A program made the position numbers and the translations under genes. From a virus, in the IMG/VR virus record IMGVR_UViG_3300020442_001277, positions 1 through 40,381 of that record: 40,381 nt of DNA; one strand, given 5' to 3'. Of the stretch, positions 32,659 through 38,619 are shown one piece after another (the stretch's first letter is position 1; each line of letters opens with the position of its first letter). The notes below the pieces were generated by a model. The model was not told the DNA's origin. It worked only from the letters and a program-made list of their open reading frames with translations, and did not search any database.

Positions 32659-32666
32659 TATTTATC
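32659..32666 (-). promoter_or_regulatory. Candidate T4-type late promoter before gp25
   Basis: The minus strand reads GATAAATA, overlapping the TAA stop of the 47-aa gene (32662-32664), 22 nt before the gp25 ATG. It has the same geometry as the boxes before the 405-aa gene and gp8. Confidence 0.6.
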
Positions 32667-32805
32667 GACCTTGACCGCGATAACGCTTTTTTGCCCTATT
32701 TGAAGATGTAGCACTATATTTTGTGTGCTGTCCACGTCCTTGACGTGTCTTCTTGGGTTTCGATTCAACTCCACCTTTAACTAAAGATGTATTTCGTGTT
32801 GCCAT
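32662..32805 (-). CDS. Small, very basic conserved-looking protein
   Basis: 47 aa starting MATRNTSLVKGGVESKPKKT and ending NRAKKRYRGQGR. About a quarter of the residues are Lys or Arg, there is no acidic cluster, and the composition suggests a disordered nucleic-acid- or protein-binding peptide. The ATG is preceded by a strong GGAGG at 5 nt, and the gene sits 2 nt after the PAAR gene stop, so it is clearly translated as part of the structural operon. The stop codon overlaps the late promoter candidate of gp25. I do not know its function; short basic proteins of this sort occur in marine T4-like genomes. A virion or assembly role is inferred only from its neighbours. Confidence 0.75.
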   Translation of the reverse strand: MATRNTSLVKGGVESKPKKTRQGRGQHTKYSATSSNRAKKRYRGQGR

Positions 32806-32807
32806 AA

Positions 32808-33371
32808 TTAACCTCCAATAAAAACATTAGGTGAACACCCCGTTACTCTTCCCGTACAAGGGAATGCGGGTGTTTGATCTCCAAGTGGGTCTCCGAACCT
32901 TCCAGCACGAAGACCATTAATCCAAACTGTCTTGCTAGTAGACATACATTTTCGTAAATGTCCAGCTGCTGCTTCTCTACCACCTGCAGTGCCTATTGTA
33001 CACCACCAGGCAGGTGTATTACGCACAGTAAGGCATTTGAACCCAACAGACGTTGTGGCGTGCTGTGTGGGCGTAGGATGAGGTGTGAGAACGTCTTGAT
33101 CGCAAATTGGTAACTGACCATTAACAATAACAGTCCTCAAATAAGGACCATTTGGTAGTTGTGCCATTGGTGGCCAAATAGTAACCGCATCCATAGCAGC
33201 TACAGGTTTAGGAACTACCGTAGGACTAAGAGAAGGATGCGGACAATTAGGTAATGTGCCACCGCCAAGACCAGGATGGTGCGATGCACCGACTCCTACT
33301 CCGTGACCGCTATCAGTGCCCATGTATAGAGCACATCCAGCTGCTCCTGTTGCTGTTGGTATGAATGCCAT
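32808..33371 (-). CDS. PAAR-like spike tip protein
   Basis: 187 aa. PAAR proteins cap the central spike of contractile tails with a sharp cone holding one metal ion (T4 gp5.4 is the ~97-aa counterpart). The typical strands are present: PYLRTVIVNGQLPICDQD (77-94), then LTPH (95-98), a second INGLRAGRFGD (151-161), and the closing GCSPNVFIGG (178-187). It has eight cysteines (13, 43, 90, 113, 124, 142, 172, 179) and seven histidines, well above what one metal site needs. The N-terminal ~70 residues, with HGVGVGASHHPG and NCPHP, are extra relative to a minimal PAAR. The ATG overlaps the stop of the 850-aa gene as TAATG. The call is good; the role of the extra cysteines is open. Confidence 0.83.
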   Translation of the reverse strand: MAFIPTATGAAGCALYMGTDSGHGVGVGASHHPGLGGGTLPNCPHPSLSPTVVPKPVAAMDAVTIWPPMAQLPNGPYLRTVIVNGQLPICDQDVLTPHPTPTQHATTSVGFKCLTVRNTPAWWCTIGTAGGREAAAGHLRKCMSTSKTVWINGLRAGRFGDPLGDQTPAFPCTGRVTGCSPNVFIGG

Positions 33372-35923
33372 TACGTTACTTGAAAGGGATTACCGTATGC
33401 TATATTCGCATTTGCTGCTTGTTGTGCAGCAGAACTAAGATCATGAAACATAGTAATAGATCCGCTTGCACTCCATGCTTTACAACCTGGACCTAAAAGA
33501 CCTGACATAGTGTAACTGGTAGTTGTATTACCACCATTTCCGTCAGGAGCTGTTCCTCCAGTTTGACCCGCAGGTGCGTTACAAGTGAAATGAGCACATC
33601 CCGTGTTTACGGGAGTCATTGATAAGGTGACATTTAACTTAGTCTCCTTTGCTTGATCCGCACGGTATTGCGTCATAATGTATTTAGTGTTAGTTGACGC
33701 TGCGGGTAATTCGGTAAAAGAACCTTGAACTGTTTCAACAAAACTTTCTTTATAGTTTGCAATCTCAGGTATTTGCGTTTGAGTGATATCATCGATTGAT
33801 TTGCTGCGTTCTTCAGTAGTTCTTTGTAATTCCTCGATCAAAACCTCCTTTGTTTGGTTGTCAAGTATATCATTATCTTCTAAAAACTTCAAGTCATAAC
33901 CAGGTTTAACAATTTCACGCAATGCTTGTGTCGCTTTATTGGAATATTTCTTCTGCGGAAGTACTGTAGTGCGTCTTCTATCAGGATCTAACTTAATATC
34001 GATGGTTGATTCACGAATTGAAGTGGTATCGGTCTGCAACATCTGTTGATATGCGTCATTTAACGCATCAATGTCCTCATTAGTCATCTGAGGAGCGTTT
34101 GTTTCGCCAAATTTAGGTTTATTAGACTCATTTTCAGTGATTGTTTTCTCAATCATCTCTTTTGTGAGTCCCAATTCAATTAATCTTTGGTAAGTAGTTG
34201 GATCTGACGCTTCCATGAACCCAAGATTGATCGAATTTTGCTCTGGTTTTGGAAAAGAGGACATTTCTTCCCGATTTCGTTGCTCAAAAGTCGAATCGTA
34301 GCCTGAATTAGTAAAAGTTTGCTGTGAATTTTTGTAAATATTGCGAATAAAGATCTGTGGAGGGTTATTTTCGTCGTATCCGCTACCTCCGCGTGTAATA
34401 TTGATGCCAGTTAGTACGCCTGCACTAAAAGTTCCCTCAACTTCCGCAGATTTTCCCGATTCAATGAGTGGTGGAGTCACAATTATGTTTGGATCTTCCT
34501 TTAATTGGTTCCAACCAGCACCTCCATCATCGATTGTAGCACCTGTTACGCGACCATTAGTGACTTCAAGGGTAACTGAGGGTTGTCTAATGGTATTATA
34601 GATGTCTGGTGCGGAAGAATCAACGTCTGCAGTGACAAATTGCATCGATTTATCGGAAAATTCATACTTTCCAACCAATATTGCACGGTCGGCAATACCA
34701 AAACCTGCTACTGTGGTGATTTGGTGTGCTCTATTAGACGTATATTGAGTATCTTTTGTAAAATTACTACCACTTCCATCAAGATATGCTACATGATAAG
34801 GAAAGTTTTGCTCATCCATGTGGAAAACGCGGTTGATGACGTGTCCATTGATGGTATCACCAGTCCTCAACACGTCAAAACCTGATGATCCAGAGGTCTG
34901 ATTGACTGGAGCAACTACTGTAATCTTTAATGTGACTGTTAAAGTGCTAGTTGTAGTGTCTGGATGAGTATGTGTATAGGTTAAATTGAACGTATCACCA
35001 ACACTATACCCTGTACCAGCGTTTAATATCTCTGTAACCTCCCATTGAGTGCCTGTAAAGACGACAGATGAACCTGATTCGTCTACAATCGGACGTATTC
35101 TTACCTTAATTCTGAGTCCTGTGGTCGCTCCCGACCCATTGAGTTCGTAGATAGTGAAGTCATCAAGCGTCTCGTCGCCACTTTGCCACGGGTTTTGTGT
35201 CGTATTATACGGAATGCCATCCTCAGTGTCCTGATTCCATGCATCAGTATAGGTTACACCGTCATAAGAGAAACTTACATCCACTACTCCGTCTGGTAAT
35301 TGAGTGGATAAAGCGTCATAACTGAATGCAACTTTGTATGATGTGGATCCAAACCCGAACAGCGACGGGTGGGGGCAGTCTGGATCACCTGTATAATCAG
35401 TATCACAGGTATAAGAAAGACTTGTGGTTGCGGGTGTGCAAGTAAATGCAGAGCAAGGATAACATGTGGATCCCGACCCTACTGACCCATCAGCAGTTCC
35501 TCCCACTGTACTCCTCGATTCATCCTCAATGTAATAACAAGGAGTGCCTGCAATACCACCTTTATTAGAAGTATCGTAGAGATATGCAAAGAATCGATCA
35601 GAATAGGCAAAGTCAAACGATAGTTCTGTAGGGTAGTAACTAAACGCTATCTCTGCTTCTGCGTCATTACTGCAAGGGTTAGGAATAGTAACCTTACCAC
35701 AGTTAGATGCAGAGGTGGTGGTAGAGGTAGTTTCAATACCTTCATACATGACAAAGTTTGCTTCTCTACGAGGAACGTTGTAATTGCCTTGTCTGATAGG
35801 TGATTGAGGGTATTCAACGTATGAGAACGTTACTCCTTGACCAGTAGGACTATATTTTGTACAAGATTCATCGCTGAGTGTGTCTCCACTACAGTTATTA
35901 CTAGATCCTGTTTTACATCCCAT
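33371..35923 (-). CDS. Cysteine-rich virion protein upstream of the spike tip
   Basis: 850 aa, function not recognised. The first ~190 residues carry eleven cysteines (for example GCK, CYPCSAFTC and DPDCPHP), followed by beta-rich sequence with Gly-x-Gly-Tyr units at about 298 (NAGTGYSVGD), 464 (DGGAGWNQLK) and 508 (RGGSGYDENNPP). Residues about 560-740 are charged and helical (KEMIEKTITENES, NEDIDALNDAYQQML, KEVLIEELQRTTEERSKSID), possibly a coiled coil. The C-terminus has three more cysteines and a Gly/Thr-rich loop. It overlaps the upstream 71-aa gene by 11 nt and the PAAR gene by 1 nt, which suggests a hub, spike or spike-adaptor role. No lysozyme-like catalytic motif is evident, so I do not call it gp5. 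Confidence 0.75.
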   Translation of the reverse strand: MGCKTGSSNNCSGDTLSDESCTKYSPTGQGVTFSYVEYPQSPIRQGNYNVPRREANFVMYEGIETTSTTTSASNCGKVTIPNPCSNDAEAEIAFSYYPTELSFDFAYSDRFFAYLYDTSNKGGIAGTPCYYIEDESRSTVGGTADGSVGSGSTCYPCSAFTCTPATTSLSYTCDTDYTGDPDCPHPSLFGFGSTSYKVAFSYDALSTQLPDGVVDVSFSYDGVTYTDAWNQDTEDGIPYNTTQNPWQSGDETLDDFTIYELNGSGATTGLRIKVRIRPIVDESGSSVVFTGTQWEVTEILNAGTGYSVGDTFNLTYTHTHPDTTTSTLTVTLKITVVAPVNQTSGSSGFDVLRTGDTINGHVINRVFHMDEQNFPYHVAYLDGSGSNFTKDTQYTSNRAHQITTVAGFGIADRAILVGKYEFSDKSMQFVTADVDSSAPDIYNTIRQPSVTLEVTNGRVTGATIDDGGAGWNQLKEDPNIIVTPPLIESGKSAEVEGTFSAGVLTGINITRGGSGYDENNPPQIFIRNIYKNSQQTFTNSGYDSTFEQRNREEMSSFPKPEQNSINLGFMEASDPTTYQRLIELGLTKEMIEKTITENESNKPKFGETNAPQMTNEDIDALNDAYQQMLQTDTTSIRESTIDIKLDPDRRRTTVLPQKKYSNKATQALREIVKPGYDLKFLEDNDILDNQTKEVLIEELQRTTEERSKSIDDITQTQIPEIANYKESFVETVQGSFTELPAASTNTKYIMTQYRADQAKETKLNVTLSMTPVNTGCAHFTCNAPAGQTGGTAPDGNGGNTTTSYTMSGLLGPGCKAWSASGSITMFHDLSSAAQQAANANIAYGNPFQVT

Positions 35924-36128
35924 GTTCGAGTTTCTTTAGTCTATAGTAAATGTGATCCATGTTATCCTTCAGATTCATGTAATCATCTTTATCATCTGGT
36001 TTATAATATGTTTTATCTGGTGTAGGTAACTCTTGAACATACTTCTCAAGGTTATCTAACCGTGTTCCAATAGTCTTAAGACATTCATTAATAGTATTTA
36101 ATGCTTCTGCTAGTTGTTGTTCTTCCAT
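35913..36128 (-). CDS. Small coiled-coil-like protein, unknown function
   Basis: 71 aa, acidic and helical: MEEQQLAEALNTINECLKTI, then TRLDNLEKYVQEL, a Pro/Asp/Lys linker, and YYRLKKLEHGM. The heptad-like Leu/Ile spacing at the N-terminus suggests a short coiled coil. No good Shine-Dalgarno precedes the ATG. The C-terminal codons overlap the 850-aa gene by 11 nt in another frame, so the two are probably coupled. Coding is supported by this coupling and by composition rather than homology. It may be a chaperone or small virion component, but nothing in the sequence decides this. Confidence 0.65.
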   Translation of the reverse strand: MEEQQLAEALNTINECLKTIGTRLDNLEKYVQELPTPDKTYYKPDDKDDYMNLKDNMDHIYYRLKKLEHGM

Positions 36129-36192
36129 AATGTTGTAAATTTCAAATAGTATACATACACTGTATGGTTTCTCCGAAGGTTGTAGCTTATAT

Positions 36193-36360
36193 TCAGTCGA
36201 TCGCTTTTTTCAACACGATACTGTTACCATCATCCCCTAGTTCAAACTGCAGTTCAGTGTCAACGTTCCATCCTAACTCTTCACAAATTTCATAAGGGAT
36301 AGTAAGGATAAGATCACCGTAGTCATCTTCCTCTAATGTTGTTGTGAATCTATGGGACAT
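36193..36360 (-). CDS. AbrB-like small DNA-binding protein
   Basis: 55 aa: the N-terminal half ends DLILTIPYEICEELGW and the C-terminal half is TELQFELGDDGNSIVLKKAID. This is the SpoVT/AbrB swapped-hairpin layout, in which each chain supplies strands that interlock in a dimer: a strand, then a [LI]-P-x-E-[IL]-C-x-x-L-G-[WL] helix cap, then two strands ending in an [IV]-V-L-K-K tail. Such proteins usually bind DNA as dimers or tetramers and act as transition-type regulators. It starts 9 nt after the 36370-36585 gene, with a purine-rich GAGAGA upstream. It sits at the head of the virion module, where a regulator of late or middle transcription would be plausible. Fold call moderate; target unknown. 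Confidence 0.72.
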   Translation of the reverse strand: MSHRFTTTLEEDDYGDLILTIPYEICEELGWNVDTELQFELGDDGNSIVLKKAID

Positions 36361-36369
36361 AACATCTCT

Positions 36370-36585
36370 CTATAGGCGGTTTATCTGTGGGTTATTGGAA
36401 GGATTATTTCTTTTCCACTCAACCCATAGTGTATATAGATCTTTCACATCTTGTACTGAACCTGCAGATGTAGCATAGTCTGCACATTCATACATTCGAG
36501 GATCTAACATACCTTCATACCTAATCAACTGCTCGATTGCCCATACACGAGCATCTTGTCTTTCTAGACGGGTCTGGGGATCCAT
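36370..36585 (-). CDS. Hypothetical protein, first gene of the virion-side operon
   Basis: 71 aa: starts MDPQTRLERQDARVWAIEQL and ends KRNNPSNNPQINRL. Mixed charged and helical, with an aromatic-rich C-terminal helix (LYTLWVEWKR). No domain recognised. The ATG has a good Shine-Dalgarno (GGAG, 7 nt upstream). It is the first gene after the 230-nt non-coding boundary region, so its leader is the natural place for promoter control of this operon. The 55-aa AbrB-like gene follows at 9 nt. Coding is confident from RBS and spacing; function unknown. Confidence 0.75.
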   Translation of the reverse strand: MDPQTRLERQDARVWAIEQLIRYEGMLDPRMYECADYATSAGSVQDVKDLYTLWVEWKRNNPSNNPQINRL

Positions 36586-36758
36586 TTTTTTCTCCGAAAA
36601 ATTTTTTAAAAGTCAGGTAAAATAATATTCGTATAATATATCTAACGCTTTTGGGAACCTTTGTAGGTTAGGGTAGTGGCCGATTTTAACATTAACGGGG
36701 GCTAAAACCCTGTCATTTTAACATTAATTAAACTGTCAATAGCGTGAGAGGTTTACAT
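36586..36758 (-). other. Non-coding leader/boundary region
   Basis: No gene seen. It contains a 13-bp direct repeat (plus-strand attttaacattaa at 36683-36695 and 36715-36727, 32 bp apart) flanking a small GGG/CCC inverted repeat, a second TTGACAG (minus strand, near 36733-36739), and an AT-rich TATATTATA stretch at about 36632-36640 that could be the -10 of a promoter for the 36370-36585 gene. Confidence 0.55.
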
Positions 36759-36785
36759 AAAAAAAGAGGGGATTGATTACCCCTC
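36759..36785 (-). terminator. Intrinsic terminator of the 106-aa gene
   Basis: On the minus strand GAGGGG, an 8-nt loop, CCCCTC and then a run of seven T. The 6-bp stem is almost all G-C and is directly followed by the U-tract, the standard rho-independent layout. Its 5' arm begins 1 nt after a TATAAT box. Confidence 0.88.
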
Positions 36786-36786
36786 T

Positions 36787-36815
36787 ATTATAGTCTATTT
36801 TGTGTGAGTTGTCAA
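36787..36815 (-). promoter_or_regulatory. Perfect sigma-70 promoter overlapping the terminator
   Basis: TTGACA (36810-36815), a 17-bp spacer, TATAAT (36787-36792). The -35 box begins immediately after the TAA stop of the 106-aa gene. The predicted start point falls within the 5' arm or loop of the terminator hairpin, so its own transcript would lack an intact hairpin while upstream transcripts would end there. Confidence 0.8.
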
Positions 36816-37136
36816 TTAGTCGATTGCTAACTCCATACCGCTAACAAAGTCCTCTTTGACATTCTTGTAACTTACGAACCATTCGTAGTTTTTCTGAAAT
36901 ACTCTCATGCCATAAGAAAATTCATCAAGTAGAGCATTCAAACGTGACTTAGTTGTATTTGATTGCCAACCGCCATCTTTAATGATGATTGAATTGCTTT
37001 TAACGGTTGCGATATGATTGCCATGAAGATAAACATCTGCTTCACCTTCCCAACCGTGCTTAACTGTTGTATTAGATGATGAGAAGTTTTTGCCTGTTCT
37101 GATTGCTCTGTTCATGTCTCTTTCGATCTTTCTCAT
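36816..37136 (-). CDS. Conserved hypothetical protein, DGGW/TTKSRLN type
   Basis: 106 aa, beginning MRKIERDMNRAIRTGKNF. The central block DGGWQSNTTKSRLNALLDEF and the exit FQKNYEWFVSY are recognisable from hypothetical proteins of marine T4-like phages, though no function is attached to them. A longer in-frame start exists at 37268, but I choose 37136. There a Shine-Dalgarno (GGGAG) sits 10 nt upstream, a TATAAT box lies at 37167-37172, and the longer form would overlap the 37189-37401 gene. The N-terminal helix is basic and the rest mixed alpha/beta. A strong terminator and a perfect promoter follow the stop codon directly. Confidence 0.8.
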   Translation of the reverse strand: MRKIERDMNRAIRTGKNFSSSNTTVKHGWEGEADVYLHGNHIATVKSNSIIIKDGGWQSNTTKSRLNALLDEFSYGMRVFQKNYEWFVSYKNVKEDFVSGMELAID

Positions 37137-37166
37137 GTTTGGGGTCTCCCTTTGTTTGTTACTCTT

Positions 37167-37172
37167 ATTATA
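37167..37172 (-). promoter_or_regulatory. TATAAT box of the 106-aa gene
   Basis: Exact -10 box, 30 nt before the ATG at 37136. A weak TTGTAA -35 lies 16 bp upstream, inside the 3' end of the preceding gene. The leader contains GTAACAAACAAA, shared with other genes of the region, but this one also has a Shine-Dalgarno. Confidence 0.65.
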
Positions 37173-37188
37173 ACCCCTAGGCAACCCC

Positions 37189-37401
37189 TTACAACTCCTC
37201 TTGTGCCACTTGTTGTACTGGCACACAGTCCCAAAAATATCCAATAGATTTGATATAATCGAATACACTCAAATGCTTATTAATATCTCTCTCCCTCTCT
37301 CCTCTATCTTCTCTGAGATTGTTTACATAATGCTCCATATCGTATATAGAACTAAACTGTCCTATAAGTTTATGGTCAGTATCATAGAGCGAATAGGTCA
37401 T
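37189..37401 (-). CDS. Hypothetical small protein
   Basis: 70 aa: MTYSLYDTDHKLIGQFSSIY, then a charged helix (NNLREDRGERERDINKHL) and SIGYFWDCVPVQQVAQEEL. No domain recognised. It is preceded by a perfect TTGACA-17-TATAAT promoter whose -10 lies 25 nt before the ATG, and by GGAG further upstream (GTGGAG, about 15 nt). That promoter is the strongest evidence that it is a real, strongly transcribed gene. A plus-strand frame covers the same DNA but has no RBS or promoter. Confidence 0.7.
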   Translation of the reverse strand: MTYSLYDTDHKLIGQFSSIYDMEHYVNNLREDRGERERDINKHLSVFDYIKSIGYFWDCVPVQQVAQEEL

Positions 37402-37426
37402 AGTTTTTCTGAAACTCCACAGAGTT

Positions 37427-37455
37427 ATTATACAGGAAATTTAGAGATCTGTCAA
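37427..37455 (-). promoter_or_regulatory. Perfect sigma-70 promoter
   Basis: TTGACA (37450-37455), 17-bp spacer, TATAAT (37427-37432), both boxes at consensus. It drives the 37189-37401 gene with a leader of roughly 18 nt. The 105 nt between it and the end of the upstream operon (37456-37560) hold no gene I can support. Confidence 0.82.
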
Positions 37456-37560
37456 ATATGTGTGAGTTTCCTCGGAATACTTGACAGTCGATAAGATGCG
37501 TGCTAAGAGTCAAACATATAGAACACTTAACTAGATTTATTTAACCATTTAAAAAGATTT

Positions 37561-37686
37561 TCATTTTTCCTCAATATGCCATCTTTTTCCCTTTCTTATG
37601 TCCTCCCAGATAATAACAGTCAACTCCTTAAGAGTCATCCAAACATATTGCAATTCCTGGAGATGTGTGACTTTATCGTCTTTCAT
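37561..37686 (-). CDS. Very small hypothetical protein, last gene of a five-gene operon
   Basis: 41 aa: MKDDKVTHLQELQYVWMTLK followed by ELTVIIWEDIRKGKRWHIEE and a final Lys. Its ATG overlaps the stop of the upstream gene in the ATGA arrangement, and AAGGA sits about 4 nt upstream, so translational coupling is likely. Helical, amphipathic, with three tryptophans and a basic C-terminus. No family recognised. Support comes from the start-stop overlap and RBS, not from homology. Confidence 0.55.
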   Translation of the reverse strand: MKDDKVTHLQELQYVWMTLKELTVIIWEDIRKGKRWHIEEK

Positions 37687-37922
37687 TTATCCTTTTTAAA
37701 TTGGTGCGGAAACTCCTCCGCAAAGTCACTTTTATTTAACAAAATCATATCCTCCCAGTCATCACGATTTACCAAAACTTTCACTTGCCTTAATCCGTTC
37801 ATAGTCTCTTTATCCTCACTCTCCTTAACACATAGAGTAAGATACAAGTTACAAATAAAGGTGACATAACCCACGTCAGTTTTATGTCTATAGAATTCCC
37901 CTTCTATTGGTTTTGTGTTCAT
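37683..37922 (-). CDS. Hypothetical small protein with SH3-like look
   Basis: 79 aa: starts MNTKPIEGEFYRHKTDVGYV and ends AEEFPHQFKKDK. The opening (a strand with G-E-F-Y-R-H-K, then VGYVTFICNLYL and VKVLVNRDDWEDMILLNKSDF) resembles short beta-barrel proteins that phages carry, but I cannot name a family. The ATG has a near-ideal Shine-Dalgarno (GGAGG, about 4-5 nt upstream) and overlaps the upstream stop as ATGA. It also overlaps the 41-aa gene by 4 nt. Part of the 38538-37561 operon. Confidence 0.72.
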   Translation of the reverse strand: MNTKPIEGEFYRHKTDVGYVTFICNLYLTLCVKESEDKETMNGLRQVKVLVNRDDWEDMILLNKSDFAEEFPHQFKKDK

Positions 37923-38152
37923 AATCCTCCGAGGTTAGTCTTTTTAAGTCTATTTTCAAATATCGCTTCGATATCTTTAAACTGACTTTCAAGTTCTTTC
38001 TGAATAATGTGACTATGTTGCAATAGTTCCCTATTATCGCTATTATAGAGAATAGTGTTAATTTCCTTTACTAATTCAATCCCCTTTTCAAGTTTGTTTA
38101 GTCTCTGGTCAATTTCCACTAATTCGCTCCATTCGTACAAAACGTGGTGCAT
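37919..38152 (-). CDS. Hypothetical helical protein
   Basis: 77 aa: MHHVLYEWSELVEIDQRLNK, then LEKGIELVKEINTIL and SHIIQKELESQFKDIEAIF. It is almost wholly helical with heptad-like Leu/Ile spacing, so a short coiled-coil dimer is likely. The ATG directly follows the TAA of the upstream gene with no gap, and the stop is shared in an ATGA overlap with the next gene. The RBS is weak, consistent with translational coupling. No function recognised. Confidence 0.7.
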   Translation of the reverse strand: MHHVLYEWSELVEIDQRLNKLEKGIELVKEINTILYNSDNRELLQHSHIIQKELESQFKDIEAIFENRLKKTNLGGL

Positions 38153-38356
38153 TTAATCGTCCCATTCTGGTGTTGGTTGTTTTTTCCTATTATTAATTAT
38201 CTTTTGTTTATATGCTTCAATCTGTTTTAACTCATTTGAGACTTTTGTAGCAATGGAAGAATTAACCTCCATATAAAACTCTTTATGGTCACTCTCTGAA
38301 TAGTGAAAGTTTAAGCAAGTGAGCATATACTCAAGTTGTTTTTTTGATAGTTCCAT
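38153..38356 (-). CDS. Hypothetical small protein
   Basis: 67 aa from the chosen start: MELSKKQLEYMLTCLNFHYS and a basic C-terminus KQKIINNRKKQPTPEWDD. An ATG 9 nt further upstream exists (38365), but 38356 is preferred. It forms a TAATG overlap with the stop of the upstream gene and has GGAG 11 nt before it. Charged and helical, with no recognised domain. The operon position suggests coordinated expression with its four neighbours. Confidence 0.7.
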   Translation of the reverse strand: MELSKKQLEYMLTCLNFHYSESDHKEFYMEVNSSIATKVSNELKQIEAYKQKIINNRKKQPTPEWDD

Positions 38357-38538
38357 TATACACACAACTCCGAAAAACGCTTTTCTGCATCCTCTACGAT
38401 TGCCATAATATAACCTAACTCAGAATTTTGCTCCATAGCATATAATTCATCATGAGTCAAATTATTCTTAGTTGCGTAGTCAATCCATGCTTCATCATAG
38501 CAAGTTTCGAGCAAAGATTCGTGATGTAATGTTGACAT
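38356..38538 (-). CDS. Hypothetical small acidic protein, first gene of the operon
   Basis: 60 aa: starts MSTLHHESLLETCYDEAWID and ends EDAEKRFSELCV. Acidic and helical; no domain recognised. It has its own TATAAT box 23 nt upstream and a GAGG-type ribosome site 11 nt before the ATG. It leads a run of five genes (38538 down to 37561) in which every junction is either an overlap of 1-4 nt or directly abutting, so one promoter likely serves all five. Confidence 0.72.
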   Translation of the reverse strand: MSTLHHESLLETCYDEAWIDYATKNNLTHDELYAMEQNSELGYIMAIVEDAEKRFSELCV

Positions 38539-38561
38539 AGTTGAAAAACCTCGTTTTTAAT

Positions 38562-38591
38562 ATTATAGGGGAATAGTATGCAATAATGCAA
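38562..38591 (-). promoter_or_regulatory. Promoter of the five-gene operon
   Basis: TATAAT at 38562-38567 with TTGCAT at 38586-38591 as a possible -35, spacer 18 bp. The -10 lies 23 nt before the ATG of the first gene. Confidence 0.7.
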
Positions 38592-38597
38592 GTAAAT

Positions 38598-38619
38598 GTG
38601 ACAGTATCTAAACTGTCAC
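38598..38619. repeat. Gene-end palindrome, copy 1
   Basis: GTGACAGT, 6-nt loop, ACTGTCAC: 8-bp perfect stem. The TAG stop of the 91-aa gene (38608-38610) lies in the loop, so the last codons of that gene form one arm. Confidence 0.75.

Noticed and set aside
33371-35923. 850-aa protein as gp5 hub lysozyme
   Set aside because: No T4-lysozyme-type catalytic motif and no regular VxGxxxxx beta-helix octapeptides could be seen.
37137-37268. Longer N-terminus for the 106-aa protein starting at 37268
   Set aside because: The extension overlaps the 37189-37401 gene and lies upstream of the gene's own TATAAT box and ribosome site.
37456-37560. Further tiny gene in the gap after the five-gene operon
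   Set aside because: The available frames are under ten codons and lack a ribosome site.
37576-37869. Plus-strand frame of 97 aa opposite the small operon
   Set aside because: No ribosome site or promoter. The minus-strand genes there have coupled start-stop overlaps and good ribosome sites.
38357-38365. Upstream ATG for the 67-aa protein
   Set aside because: The ATG at 38356 overlaps the preceding stop (TAATG) and has a correctly spaced GGAG; the upstream ATG does not.
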